From positions 62,967,904-63,031,903 of the forward strand of contig CM054061.1 of assembly GCA_028641055.1 (NCBI GenBank): DNA of 64,000 bases, given 5' to 3'. The stretch's first letter is position 1, and each line of letters starts with the position of its first letter. The notes beneath the pieces are model-generated. The model saw nothing but the letters and a program-made list of their open reading frames with translations, did not search any database and had not been told where the DNA came from. Shown one piece after another: positions 37,346-48,673 of the stretch. Both the position numbers and the translations under genes were made by a program. This DNA comes from Alopecurus myosuroides. Lineage: Eukaryota; Streptophyta; Magnoliopsida; Poales; Poaceae.

Positions 37346-37814
37346 TATTTATTTTACAATAGAAAAAAAACAAAGAAAAAACTCACCTCTGCCTCTGTTA
37401 GTGTGTGGAGGAGAATGCAGGGGAGGCCAGTGGTGGTGGCGCAGGCGGGGGAGGCCGGTGGTGGGGTGGTGGCGCGGTGGTGATGGCGCAGCAGGTGGAG
37501 GACGGAGGCACGGCGATGAGGGGAAGGTAGAGGAGGCGTGCGACGAGAGGAAGGCAGAGGAGGCACAACGACGAGGAGGCGTGCGATGAGTCACGGCGAC
37601 GAGGCACATCGACGAGGAGGCAGTGCAGCACGGCAGCGGCAGCAGCTCGTCGTCGTCTCGCTGTTTGTCGTCTGGAGCCCGGAGGCGGTTCTGTCCGTCG
37701 ATCTGCCAAAATTTGGGGAAGAAATGCCTAAGTCCCCGCGTACATTCAACTCATTAGTACCGATTGGGAGCGCAAAGAGGTACCCAAAGGGGTATTGGTA
37801 CCGGTTGGTGCCAC

Positions 37815-39197
37815 TGATGTCTACGCACGCTTCAATTCTTGTAGACAGTGTTGGGCCTCCAAGTGCAGAGGTTTGTAGAACAGCAGCAAGTTTCCCTTAA
37901 GTGGATCACCCAAGGTTTATCGAACTCAGTGAGGTAGAGGTCAAAGATATCCCTCTCAAGCAACCCTGCAATCAAGATACAAGAAGTCTCTTGTGTCTCC
38001 AACACACCCAATATACTTGTGACGTATATAGGTGCACTAGTTCGGCGAAGACAGAGTAAAATGCAAGTAATATGGATGATAATAAGTGATAATAGCAATC
38101 TGAAATAAAAATGGCAGCAAGCAAACATGTAGCAGAACAGGCGGAAAATGGTGTTTCAATGCTTGGAAATAAGGCCTAGGGCTCCTACTTTCACTAGAGG
38201 ACACTCTCAACAATGCTCACATAATTGAATGCATAAATATCATTTCTTCACTGGGCTACTCCGAACCACTCTCCGGTCGAGTAACAAACACTAATCATCG
38301 CGTAGGGGCTTTAACAGGACTCCTCAAGTCTATATTCCCTCTCTATGGAACCCCAATGTCACTACGAGCGCCATAGATTAGTAAACAAACGCCAACAATT
38401 TCATAGGTTCATCTTCCAACACAAGATATAAATATCATGCTAAACCACACGGTGCACACAATGTCACCTTTACCCCGTGCTTAAATAATTTACAGAGATA
38501 ACAAAACCACTTGAGTAGCATAACAGATGAAGATCAATCTACATATTCAACTAGATTACAAAGCTCATGATCACATAAAGATCACACCATGGGAGAGAGA
38601 GATGAACCACATAGCTACCAGTAGAGCCCTTAGCCCCGGGGGAGAACTACTCCCTCCTCATCATAGGAGACAGCAATGGCGATGGAGATGGCGGTGGAGT
38701 CGAAGGAGATGGCTTCCGGGGGGCACTTCCCCGTCCCGACAGGGTGCCAGAACAGAGATCTGTCCTCCAAAACTTGTCGATGGCGGCGGCGGAGCTATGG
38801 ATTCCTCTAGGGTTTATGCATCGGGGAGTATATATGGGCGAAAGGGCGATGGCGGGAGGTGGCCAGGGGTCCCACACCCCTAGGTGGCGTGGACAGGGGA
38901 CCCGCGCAACCCCATGGTGTGTCCACCCTGTGACCCGCCCCCCCTGCGGGGCTCTTCGGGACTTATGGAAGCTTCTGGGACTTTTAGGATTTCTGGCTTT
39001 CGAATTTTCCAATTCCGAAAATATTTCCAGAACAACTTTTCTGAAACCAAAAACAGCAGAAAATAGGGAACTGGCTCTGTGGCATCTTGTTAATAGGTTA
39101 GTCCCGGAAAACATGTAAAAATGACATAAAGTATAAAGGAAACATGTGTGAAACAACATGGAACATCAGAAATTAGGGATACGTTTATGACGTATCA
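37815..39197 (-). mobile_element. Solo LTR of about 1.4 kb (gypsy, TGATACGTC...type)
   Basis: Starts TGATGTCTACGC and ends ATGACGTATCA, with the 5-bp duplication GCCAC at 37810-37814 and 39198-39202, inside the ACCGGT-repeat part of the CACTA element. On the minus strand it starts TGATACGTCAT, the usual start of abundant Triticeae gypsy LTRs (Sabrina/WHAM-like; family name by recollection only). A TATA-like 'catatatact' on the minus strand at about 38830 supports the orientation. No coding. It is homologous to 42697-44827. Confidence 0.88.
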
Positions 39198-39380
39198 GCC
39201 ACCAACCGGTACTAAAGGTGGCTATTAGTACCGGTTGGTGGCACCACGTTTAGTACTGGCTGGTGGTACCAACCGGTACCAAAGGTTTCCCCCGGAACCA
39301 CCCCAACTGCGAGCGAACTGGCGGACCTTTGGTACCGGTTGGTGGCACCAACCGGTACCAAAGGTATTTTCTCTTTTCTT

Positions 39381-39711
39381 TTCCTTTTTTTTTCTTTTCC
39401 TCTCTTTTTCTTTTCCTGTTTTATTAAAAAAAATATAACTTTTGAAAGAAAAGTCCAAATGACATGAAACTAATTTCTAAAAAAATTGTAAAATTAAAAG
39501 CTATGAACTAAAAATAATTGTGTGATCTTTTGTAACATTTTCCAATTTTGAAATTTCCAAATGGATTTAAATATTTCTAGAAACTATAATTAATTCCAAA
39601 ATTTGACATAGGGTTTAAAATATTTATTTTTGTATTCCACAATAATCAGTATAAAATACTTTATTTGAGAAGGGTTCTCGTCCCGGCTTATTTTACCGAC
39701 TGTTTTGTTCA
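39381..39711. other. AT-rich spacer
   Basis: Pyrimidine- then A/T-rich DNA after the last ACCGGT motif. No CACTA right terminus, ORF or other boundary could be identified here. Confidence 0.35.
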
Positions 39712-41720
39712 CAGCCAGTTTTAGGAGAAAGTCAAGACGGCGGGCATGACCGTTGGTAGCTAGGGGTTGTATATTCAATAACTCTTTGTGGATCTCTATT
39801 GAAATAGGTAGTTGTGTATCTAAAAATGATTTTTTCCAAAATTCATGAGTAAATTACGAGGCACCTGTAGTTCAAATTTGTCTCGTTTCCAACTGAATCG
39901 GTAGAAACTTGTGATTTTGAAAAGAGGTGGATGGAAATATTTTCTTAGAAAATAAGTTGTTTATTTGTGCATATCACATGTCCTAGCATGTTCAAAAAAT
40001 GAAGCTATGAAGTTTTGCAACATGTTTGTGGTAGGTCCTTCACAAAAAAACCCATTTCTAACACTCCAAAAATGGAAAATGGTCTTTTATTCAATTAAAA
40101 AAAACTTCCTTCGTCAACATTGTTCGTGCTTCCAAGATGCATGTTTGTGAACAATATGGCCTCATTAAAACAAACTATGTCATGTATTTGGCCATAACAC
40201 CCGTCATTTCAGCCGAAACCCTAAAATGTTAAGAGGAGATAGCTCTTTTTTGTGAACACATTTTCAACAGAACTGTTGTATTCCAAGTTTTAATTATTTT
40301 TTGTGGATACTAGGACATATGTAATGACACGAGGAGAAGGTCTCGTGTTATTTAGGTTTTTTTTATTCTCTGGAATTTTCTCAGCCGGTTTTAGGAGAAA
40401 GTCAAGACGGCGAGCATGACCGTTCGTAGCTAGGGGTTGTATATTCATCAACTATTTGTGGATCTCTATTGAAATAGGTAGTTGTGTACCTAAAACTGAT
40501 TTTTTTCCAAAATTCCTGAGCAAATTACGATGCACCTGTTGTTCAAATTAGTCCCGTTTTCAGCTGAATCGGTAGAAACTTGTGATTTTCAAAAGAGGTG
40601 GATGGAAATATTTTCTTAGGAAACAAACTGTTTATTTGTGCATATCACATGTCCTGTAATGTTCGAAAAATGAAGCTCCTAAGTTTTGCAACATGTTTGT
40701 GGTAGGTCCTTCACAAAAAAAACCCATTTCTAACACTCCGAAAATGGAAAATGTTTTTTTATTCAATTAAAAAAAAACTTCCTTCGTCAACATTGTTCGT
40801 GCTTCCAAGATGCATATTTATGTGCAATATGGGCTCATTAAAACAAACTATTCCATGTATTTGGCCATATAACACCCGTCATTTCAACCGAAACTCTAGA
40901 ATGTTAGGAGGAGATAGCTCTTTTTTGTGAACACTTTTTCAACAAAACTATCATATTCCAAGTTTATTATTTTTGGTGTATACTAGGACATATTTAATGA
41001 CACCAGGCGAAGGTCTCACATTATTTAGGGTTCTTTTGAATTCTCTAGAATTTTCTCAGCCCGTTTTAGGAGAAAGTCAAGACGCGGACATGACCGTTCG
41101 TAGCTAGGGGTTGTATATTCAGCAACTCTTTGTGGATCTCTATTAAAATAGGTAGTTGTGTACCTAAAAATGATTTTTTCCCAAATTCATGAGCAAATTA
41201 CGAGGCACCTGTAGTTCAAGTTTGTCCTGTTTCCAACTGAATCGGCAATAACTTGTAATTTTCAAAAGAGGTGGATGGAAATTTTTTCTTTGAAAACAAA
41301 TTGGTTATTTGTGCATATCACATGTCCTAGAATGTTCAAAAAATAAATCTCTCAAGTTTTGCAACATGTTTGCGGTAGGTCCTTCACAAAAAAAAAACCA
41401 TTTCTGACACTCCGAAAATGGAAAATGGTTTTTTATTGAATTAAAAAAAACTTCCTTTGTCAACATTGTTCATGCTTCCAAGATGCATGTTTGTGTGCAA
41501 TATGGACTCATTAAAACAAACTATGTTATGTATTTGGCCATAACACCCGTCATTTCAACCGAAACCCTAGAATGTTAGGAGGAGATGGCTCTTTTTTGTG
41601 AACAATTTTTCAACAGAACTGTCGTATTCCAAGTTTATTATTTTTTGTGGATACTAGGAAATATGTAATGACACGAGGCGAAGGTCTCGTGTTATTTAGG
41701 GTTTTTTTTTTAATTCTCGA
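39712..41720. repeat. Tandem array: three copies of an approximately 670-bp unit
   Basis: Units start at 39712, 40382 and 41057 with 'cagcc(a/g)gttttaggagaaag'. They run through 'gtagctaggggttgtatattca', 'gaggtggatggaaat', 'tttgtggtaggtccttcac', 'ttccttcgtcaacattgttc' and 'aacacccgtcatttca' in the same order. Spacing is 670 and 675 bp; the third copy ends at about 41720. Copies differ by scattered substitutions and small indels. No ORF is conserved between copies. Confidence 0.9.
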
Positions 41721-41930
41721 GCGTCTGATTCCCATCAATCAGAAAGAATCACACAGATCGTGTGTTTCTTTCTAGCTCTTGTGAGTCGCTGGACCAGGGG
41801 TGTGTTTCTTTCTAACTCTTGTGAGACATTGGATCAGGGGTTCTCGGGCGTCTGAATCCCGCCAATCAGGAATAATCACACGGATCGTGTGTTTCTTTCT
41901 AGCTCTGCTCCCCGAAAGGATTAAAGCCAT
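41721..41930. repeat. Short duplicated block (two copies, about 65 bp each)
   Basis: 'gcgtctgattcccatcaatc' with 'aatcacacagatcgtgtgtt' at 41721-41785 recurs as 'gcgtctgaatcccgccaatc' with 'aatcacacggatcgtgtgtt' at 41848-41915. It lies immediately after the 670-bp array. Function unknown. Confidence 0.7.
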
Positions 41931-42596
41931 CTGTATTTAGACCAAATCTTAAATTCCTCGCGTGATCTGAAAATGTCTTGAAATCTCTGTCGATTTTTCT
42001 CCACTACAACCCGTCCGCGGGGTGTATCAGTATCACGTCTTTCTTACGGTCTTCTTTGTGCCATCGCAACAACTTGGCATGCCTTTTGTTTTGAAACAAA
42101 CATTTCAACCGTGGTATTATAGAAGCATATGGGGCCGACCCCGACAGTGACCGCCGGTGTATAACCCGGCCGTCGGCGTCTAGAAGGCCACGTGGAACGG
42201 CGGAACGGGGAACGACCGATGGCCGTTATGGAGGGCATAATGAAGCCTAGTTTCTTAATTACTTGAGAGGATGATTTGTTTTTCTTGAACTGCATGTTGT
42301 GTAGTATTGATCTCCGTGCTATTGTGAGATACTGGCCGCACAATAGATCGCATACGATTCATTACACGTTGTTTGTGTTGGTTTGCGACAAACTGGCGAT
42401 GTGAGTGTTTCATGATAGAAAGTAGCTCCTCCTTTCTTTCTAATCTCCAACATGGGGGTAACAGAGAATTGACAGAACTTCTACCGCATCCACGGGGAAA
42501 CACTTAGTTACTAGTAACTAGAGGCGCATCATTTATGATGGGTGCTAGTGGTGGTTGTGAGTAGTGTGTTAACTGAGGCATTCGGGACACACTAAT
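41931..42596. other. Unassigned DNA before the assembly gap
   Basis: Short minus-strand open frames (42044-42343, 42255-42503) have no recognisable domain. No repeat ends were identified. Confidence 0.3.
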
Positions 42597-42696
42597 NNNN
42601 NNNNNNNNNNNNNNNNNNNNNNNNNNNNNNNNNNNNNNNNNNNNNNNNNNNNNNNNNNNNNNNNNNNNNNNNNNNNNNNNNNNNNNNNNNNNNNNN
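42597..42696. other. Assembly gap (100 N)
   Basis: Exactly 100 N, a conventional placeholder for a gap of unknown size. The sequence right of the gap begins inside a gypsy LTR, so at least the start of that LTR is missing. Confidence 0.99.
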
Positions 42697-42812
42697 GAAA
42701 CAAGGCCTAGGGATCATACTTTCACTCGTAAACACTCTCAACAATAATAAGATAATTGAATGCATAAATACATTTCTTTACTACGCTACTCCGAACCAAT
42801 CTCCGGTCGGAT

Positions 42813-43867
42813 CACTAGTAGGAAACAACCTTTCTGGGGAAACACATTTTGTGGCACACCAAATATCCATGCGCCACAAAAAATATTTCTATGGCGCACG
42901 AAACCACATGCACACAGAAAGTCGCATTTCTGCGGCGCACGAAAGCACATGCGCCACAGAAAGTCACATTTCTCTGGCGCATGTTGGATGTGCGCCACAG
43001 AAATGTGTCTTCCTGTCGCATACACATTTCTGTGGCGCATGTTGGATGTGCGCCACAAAAATGTGTATTTCTGTGGCGCATATGCTATATGCGCCACAGA
43101 AAAGTTTAAAAAATAAAAAAATCCAAAAAAACTCAAAAAATTCCAAAAAAGTGCACACTTTTTCCAAAATTTACAAAAAAATAGAAGTTCCAAAAAAATA
43201 CAAAAAAAAGATAACTTAAAAAAATGGATTACATTTGGATTTTTTGAATTTTTTTGATTTTTTAAGTTTTTGAAATTTTTGGGATTTTTTTGATTTTTTG
43301 GATTTTTTGAAAATTTGGATTTGCTTTTGAAACTTTTTAAGTTTTTATTTTTTTTAAAATTTAAAAACACACATATATAACACATACCACACATAAACTA
43401 CACACACATATATATATTCACATACAAGCCTTAAGAGAGTTGATATGATACATATATCAATAAGAACTTGAGTAGCATAAGGGTGGCTGAATTGAATAGA
43501 ACTTAGAAGTTAAGCGTGCTTGAGTTGTGCTTGGGTTGGCGCAACTTGAGGATGGGTGACCTAGCGGGAAGTCATCATTTGAAAAGTTTAAAAAATTCAG
43601 AAAAAATCAAAAAATTCAAAAAATTAACGTTTTCCAAAAAAATTTTTGGAATTTTTTGGAATGTTTATAAGCTTTTTTTAATTTTTTGAGGAATTTTGTG
43701 GTGCACGCTTCTTGGTGCGTCACAGAACATTTCTGTGACGCACCCAGAAGCGTGCGCCACATAAATATAATTTAGTGGCGTGAAATCTGTGGCATATCCC
43801 TACGATGCTAGGATGCGCCACAGAATCAGAAATTGGTGTGCCACTAATGAGGTTTTATGTATTAGTG
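42813..43867. mobile_element. Small non-autonomous CACTA element with 5S-like insert
   Basis: 1055 bp, starts CACTAGTAGGAAAC, ends GTATTAGTG, with the 3-bp duplication GAT at 42810-42812 and 43868-43870. The subterminal parts consist of repeated 'tttctgtggcgca' and 'tgcgccacagaa' motifs (42840-43105 and 43700-43830), as in the CACTA at 48144-51196, so the two are probably related. No coding capacity. The core is A-rich and T-rich and contains a 5S-rRNA-like segment at 43495-43575. Confidence 0.88.
43495..43575 (+). other. 5S-rRNA-derived segment
   Basis: 'gaagttaagcgtgcttg' at 43506-43522 matches the plant 5S rRNA A-box region and 'gatgggtgacct' at 43551-43562 matches its C-box region; 'gggaagtcatca' follows, as 'gggaagtcctc' does in 5S rRNA. 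The spacing between the two blocks is about 11 nt longer than in true 5S rRNA, and the first roughly 40 nt are unrecognisable. It is therefore a relic or a mobile-element-borne derivative rather than a 5S gene. Confidence 0.7.
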
Positions 43868-44830
43868 GATAACAAACACCAATCATTGCGTAGGGCTGCA
43901 AAAAGCACTCCTTAGAGTTCGCATTTCCCCATCGAGGTAACCCCCACGCTACCACCATGAGACCTAGATGGTTCAAGACAAACACCACAATTTCATAGGC
44001 TCATCCAACACAAAATATACATATCATGCTAAACCACACGATGCACACACTGTCACATTTATACCGTGATCAAACTGTCTACGAAGATCTCATAACAAAA
44101 CCACTTGAGTAGCATAACAGATGAAGAGTAACATCTATTTATTCAACTAGATTACAAAGCACATGATCACATAAAGATCACACCATGAGAGAGATAGATG
44201 AAACACATAGCTACCGGTAGAGCCCTCAGCCCCGGAGGGAGAACTAATCCCTCCTCATCATAGGAGACAACAACGGTGATGAAGATGGCGGTAGAGTCGA
44301 TGGAGATGGCTCCAGCGGCAGTTCCCCGTCCCGGCAGGGTGTCAGAACAGAGATTTCTGTCCCCCAAAACTTGTCGTCATCGGCGGCGGCGGAGCTACGG
44401 AAATTTCCGTGGAAGGAGGCCGATATATATAGGGTTTATGCCTCGAGGGGACTTTATAGGCGAAAGGGCGATGTCGGTGGGTGCCCGAGGGGCCCACATC
44501 ACCTGCAGGCGCGGCCAAGGGGGGACCCGCGCCCACCCATGGTGTGGCTCCTCCTCTGACCCCCTCCGGGCCTCCTTTGGACTCCGTTGACGTGTCGGGA
44601 ATTCTAAAACTTTTGGCTTTTGTTTCATCCAATTCCGAGAATATTTCCAGAACAACTTTTCTGAAATTAAAAACAGCAGAAAACAGGAACTGGCGCTGTG
44701 GCATCTTGTCAATAGGTTATCCATGAAAACGTTCGGAAAACGAAGGAAAACATGTGAAAACATAAAGGTATTGTATAGAAAACAAGCATGGAGCATCTAA
44801 AATTATAGATATGTTTGAGACATATCACTG

Positions 44831-44918
44831 GGTCGTGTACATCTGCAGGGACCCCAATGACACGTTCGTTTCCTTGTGGTTCTTCACAAAGAAGAAGCTC
44901 ACGGATGACGCCAACGAC
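44831..44918 (+). pseudogene. Sulfotransferase gene fragment
   Basis: Reads VVYICRDPNDTFVSLWFFTK then KKLTDDAND in one frame. This corresponds to residues about 153-179 of the intact sulfotransferase at 60324-61331 ([20 protein letters not shown]). It is bounded on the left by the end of an LTR (44827) and on the right by a LINE fragment (from 44919). It has no start, PAPS loop or C-terminus. It is a third SOT-derived locus in the window. Confidence 0.88.
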
Positions 44919-45407
44919 GTGTTAAAATGCAGAAATTTCTCATTATAGAGCCACTTGGAAGCAATCAATTCCAAATCAGTGACATGTATGTCAAAAACCT
45001 CAAACACATCCTTCAATTCCAAATCAGTCTAGAAACTAGGCAGTTAAAGAAAAGATGTTTGACAAATTCAATATCTTTGCAAAGATTACACTCTAAAGGA
45101 TTAGCTATTCCTCTTCTTCCCATGTTATCTCTAGTCGTTATTTTGTGTGTGAGAAGAGCCACAAGAAGACTTGGATTCTAGGAGGAACTTTTCAGTTCCA
45201 CATTGGAGGCAAGAAAACTTGAGTGATCCTTCTAAAGTTAAGTATTGCATACAAAAAAATAAAGAGAAGTAAACATCTTTAGACTCATAACGCCAGATCA
45301 GTTGGTCATCATTAGTAGAAAGGGGAAAACTTCTAAATATAGCAAGAAACTCATGTCATTGACTCACCATGGCATCCGAAGCCATTTTTTCTCAATCCAT
45401 ATGACAA
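44919..45407 (-). mobile_element. LINE fragment (ORF2 zf-RVT region)
   Basis: On the minus strand, about 45160-45020 reads LLVALLTHKITTRDNMGRRG, then PLECNLCKDIEFVKHLFFNC. This is the zinc-finger-like zf-RVT domain at the C-terminus of plant LINE ORF2. Flanking minus-strand sequence (IWRYESKDVYFS at about 45290) is also LINE-like but frameshifted. Truncated at both sides and degenerate. Confidence 0.8.
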
Positions 45408-46640
45408 TGATGACCCACAAGTATAGGGGATCGCAATAGTCTTCGAGTGAAGTAAAACCTAAATTTATTGATTCGACAGAACGGGCGCAAAAGAATATTT
45501 ATAAGCCTTATAACAAATGAGTTGTCAATTCAGCTCCACCTGAAAGTAGACTTGCTCGCAACAGTTTATCAGTGGTAACAGTTTTATAGCAGCAGTACCA
45601 ATAAAATAACAGCAGGAGTAAAATAGTAACAACATTAGCAATCGCGGAAAACAGCTGGATGAAAGTACCGTAGGCTTAGGGAATGGATGAACGAACGTTG
45701 CATGGATAAGATATTTCATGTAATAATCAAACCATGGGCATTGCAGATAATAATAATAAAACACCAAATTCTAGGCAAACCATAGGCATGTGTTCTAATA
45801 TAGTCATACATGCTTGCAATGAGAAACTTGCACAACATCTTTTGTCCTACCAGCCCGTTTGCAGCGGCGCCTCAAGGGAAACTACTGGTAATTAAGGTGC
45901 TCCTTTTAATAAACCACCAGAACAAAGCATTAACACTCCGTGAACACACGTGATCCTCACATCACAACCACCCCCTCCGGTTGTCCCAATTTATGTCACT
46001 TTAGAGCCTCGGGTTCCGGACAATCACATGTGTAAACAACTTGCAGATATGATCAAGAAACATAATTATAATCATGAAACAATAACATGTTCACATATGA
46101 GATCATGACACTCGGGCCCTAGTGACAAGCATTAAGCATAACAAGTTGCAACAACCATAGAAAACACTAACAATGGATACTAGGCACTATGCCCTAACAA
46201 TCTGGCATTATTACATGATCGATCTCATCCAATCCCTTCCATCCCTCTCAGCCTACAACGGTGGTTACTCACACATGGACGGGGGAATCATGGATGATTG
46301 ATGGAGAAGAGGTGGCGGTGGCGATTGCGATGATCTCCTTCAAATCCCCGTCCCGGCATGGTGCCAGAACATGAACTTCTGATCCCCGAATTGAGTTTCG
46401 AGATGCCGGCGGCGTTATATGGTTTTTCAAAGGAATATGACGAACCCCCTGTTGTTTTAGGGTTACGTGGGATATGTAGTCGAAAGGGTAGCCCGAGGGG
46501 GTGCTTGGGGGGCCCACACCACCAGGTGGCGCGGCCTAGGGGGGGCGCGCCCAGGGGTGGTGTGGCCCCCTCCTGGCCCCCCTCCGGGGCTCCTTCTGGC
46601 TCCGGCGGTCTTCGGGTGAAATAAGGTCTCTGAGATCTTT
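45408..46640. mobile_element. Gypsy-like LTR, right end unclear
   Basis: Begins TGATGACCCACAAGTATAGG, a common terminus of abundant Triticeae gypsy LTRs, abutting the LINE fragment. Further LTR-like stretches include 'tcgcaatagtcttcgagtga' and a GC-rich segment (46300-46600) like that of the other LTRs here. I could not find a terminal CA with a duplication of the left flank GACAA, so it may be truncated. No coding. Confidence 0.55.
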
Positions 46641-46959
46641 TCTGGGCAATTTCCTAAAAGTTGGTTTTTCTGTACAAACGTCATTGATTTTCTCTTGCTG
46701 TCGGGCCGGCAACAATGCTTTATTGTATCTTTTTTACGGAAGAGCTGAATCACCTATTATGGTCGTCCCCTCCAAATGGATTGCATCGTTTCATAAGTGA
46801 CATGCTTGCCATATCATATTTGACTTAATCAAGCCCAACAACTTGGAAAAATAAATCGTCGTTAGTACGCCCATATTTCCGATTCTAACCAAGAGGTCAA
46901 GTATGGCTTTCGGGGAACGTCGAGACAACACTTTTTTAGCAAGAATATACATACGAACA

Positions 46960-47161
46960 TGTTGTTTGATATCGTCCAAAAGACTAAACCACGAGTTTTC
47001 ATCCAGAGAACATGCCCAGTACTACTCCTTGTTGAGCCGCCATCCAACCTTGTTACCGGTAGACGCCACACAAGCTTCCATGCTACTGAATTTACGTGTA
47101 GAATTCCGTTTGATTCACAATTAACCCTCACGAATATGACAGCGAAACAAGCCACAACGAC
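46960..47161 (+). repeat. SOT upstream duplication, left unit (before the Mutator element)
   Basis: 'gagttttcatccagagaaca', 'gccatccaaccttgttaccg', 'cacaagcttccatgct', 'gtagaattccgtttgattca' and 'gcgaaacaag' recur in order at 59255-59425 upstream of the intact sulfotransferase. Together with 54837-55055 matching 60120-60270, this shows a segmental tandem duplication that includes the promoter region. Confidence 0.82.
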
Positions 47162-48673
47162 GTGAAAATTAACAAAAATAACCTCAAAATTAATCTTCAG
47201 CAAAAAATAAACTTATTTTCGTAATCTATTTCTAAAAATAACCCTTTTGTGTGGCGCCCGCAACGGGGGTGCCACGTTATGCAATGTGACTCCCCAGATG
47301 GGGGTGCCACACTTTTGGCCAGCATGGCAGCATGGGACCCGCGCTTGTAAGTGTGGCACCGGCTATCGGGGAGTTACACTCTGAAGCGTGGCTCCGTTAT
47401 ACAGAGTGCCACACCCTAGGAGTGAAACTACCATGTTTGGTTGCTCTCAGGTAGAAAGTTTTTAAGGGGGTGCCACACTCTGAAGTGTGGCTCCATTACT
47501 CAGGGTGCCACACGGTGAAATTGTAACCGTTTTGCCACTGCGAGTGAAACAATCTCAGAAGGACAAAAATTCAGAGAGTAGTAACACCGTAAAAAGAATA
47601 TCATAGGAATACAATTCACAACATTAGATTGCAAGGTTCACATAAATCTTGATGTTCACGACCATACAAAATTCGCAACAATGGCACAAATTTAAAGTCA
47701 TGACAAAGTTCAAGCGAACACTACTAGAGATTTGCTTATAGCAGCATATCCTACCACAGGCGAACACGAAAGTAGACGCGCCTGGGCTACTTAGCGCAGG
47801 CGAACACGGAACCATGCGCTTGCGGTAAGTCCCTTACCCCAGGCGAACCAACTACGGAAGCGACTGGGGTAAAGTGTGGCAGAGCCACCCAACACCACAC
47901 CCTGGCACTCTTCGTTTACCCCAGGCGAATAGAGCACATGTTCGCCTCCGGTATAACACATACCCCAGGCGAAAGACGAACCTCTGCGCCTGGGGTAAGC
48001 CCTCGCTATTGCTGCAAAAAAAATGAGAAAACCTTTAGGACCGGTTTGTGATACAAACCGGTTCTATAGGATCTGTCCCCTGGGCCCCTCTCTGCACAGC
48101 AAATGGCCGGAAGGCCTTTAGAACCGGTTTGTATCACAAACCGCACTAGTAGGGAAACCCTCTTCTGTGGCGCACCAAAATCCTATTCTGTGGCGCACCC
48201 TGGGGCCACAGGGGTGCGCCACAGAACACACGCCACAAAAATAATTTCTGTGGCGCACCAAACCCGTGCGCCACAGAAATAATGGATTCTGTGGCGCACC
48301 TGGCCCGTGCGCCACAGAAATGGTCGATTCTGTGGCGCATCCCTTAATGGTGCGCCACAGAATTGGGTGCGCCACAGAATTCTCCAATGGTGCGCCACAG
48401 AAACATCTGCAATATTTCGAAATTTAAGTTGTTTCTGCTGTATACAGTTTGAATATACAGGAATTATACAGGAATTATTCACAGCAGTGATATTTGACAA
48501 CATATAACATATTACTGATATTTTACAAAGTTACTTAATCACAATAGTGATACATAGTGCAAAGTATCGAATTTGTCTCAAAAGTGAGATCACATAGTTA
48601 CTCGAGTTGTCAAACACATCATCGAACAATAATTGTCACCACATAGTTACTCGAGTTGTCAAGTTACAAATGC

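Larger units (their letters stand above)
28156..39380 (-). mobile_element. CACTA (En/Spm) transposon, degenerate, interrupted by two solo LTRs
   Basis: The left end is CACTAGTGAAAAGCAG at 28156, followed by repeated ACCGGT motifs (28180-28290), the subterminal signature of grass CACTA elements. Similar 'accggttggtggcaccaaccggt' motifs occur at 37750-37814 and 39198-39370. Between them lie minus-strand pieces of a CACTA ORF1 protein. The reading is interrupted by solo LTRs 30792-35234 and 37815-39197, each with matching 5-bp duplications. I did not find the right CACTA terminus, so the right boundary is where the subterminal motifs stop. TTTAGGG-like words at 28360-28405 are within the subterminal region. 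Confidence 0.75.
42697..44827 (-). mobile_element. Gypsy LTR (TGATACGTC-type), start in the gap, split by a CACTA
   Basis: Homologous to the solo LTR 37815-39197: 'ggcctaggg', 'actccgaacca(a/c)tctccggtcg', 'aacaccaatcattgcgtagg', 'gatcacataaagatcacacc' and 'ggcagggtg' occur in order. It ends GAGACATATCA at 44827. The match is interrupted at 42813-43867 by a CACTA element with its own 3-bp duplication. The first few hundred bases are lost in the N gap, so solo or complete status cannot be decided. Confidence 0.82.

Noticed and set aside
42786..43394. 202-residue minus-strand ORF and overlapping plus-strand ORFs in the small CACTA
   Set aside because: They translate the subterminal repeats and A-rich core in all frames; repetitive output such as 'CGAxxxxAPQK' reflects DNA repeats, not a protein.
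43495..43575. Functional 5S rRNA gene
   Set aside because: The 5' third of 5S is absent and the box spacing is about 11 nt too long; treated as a derivative only.
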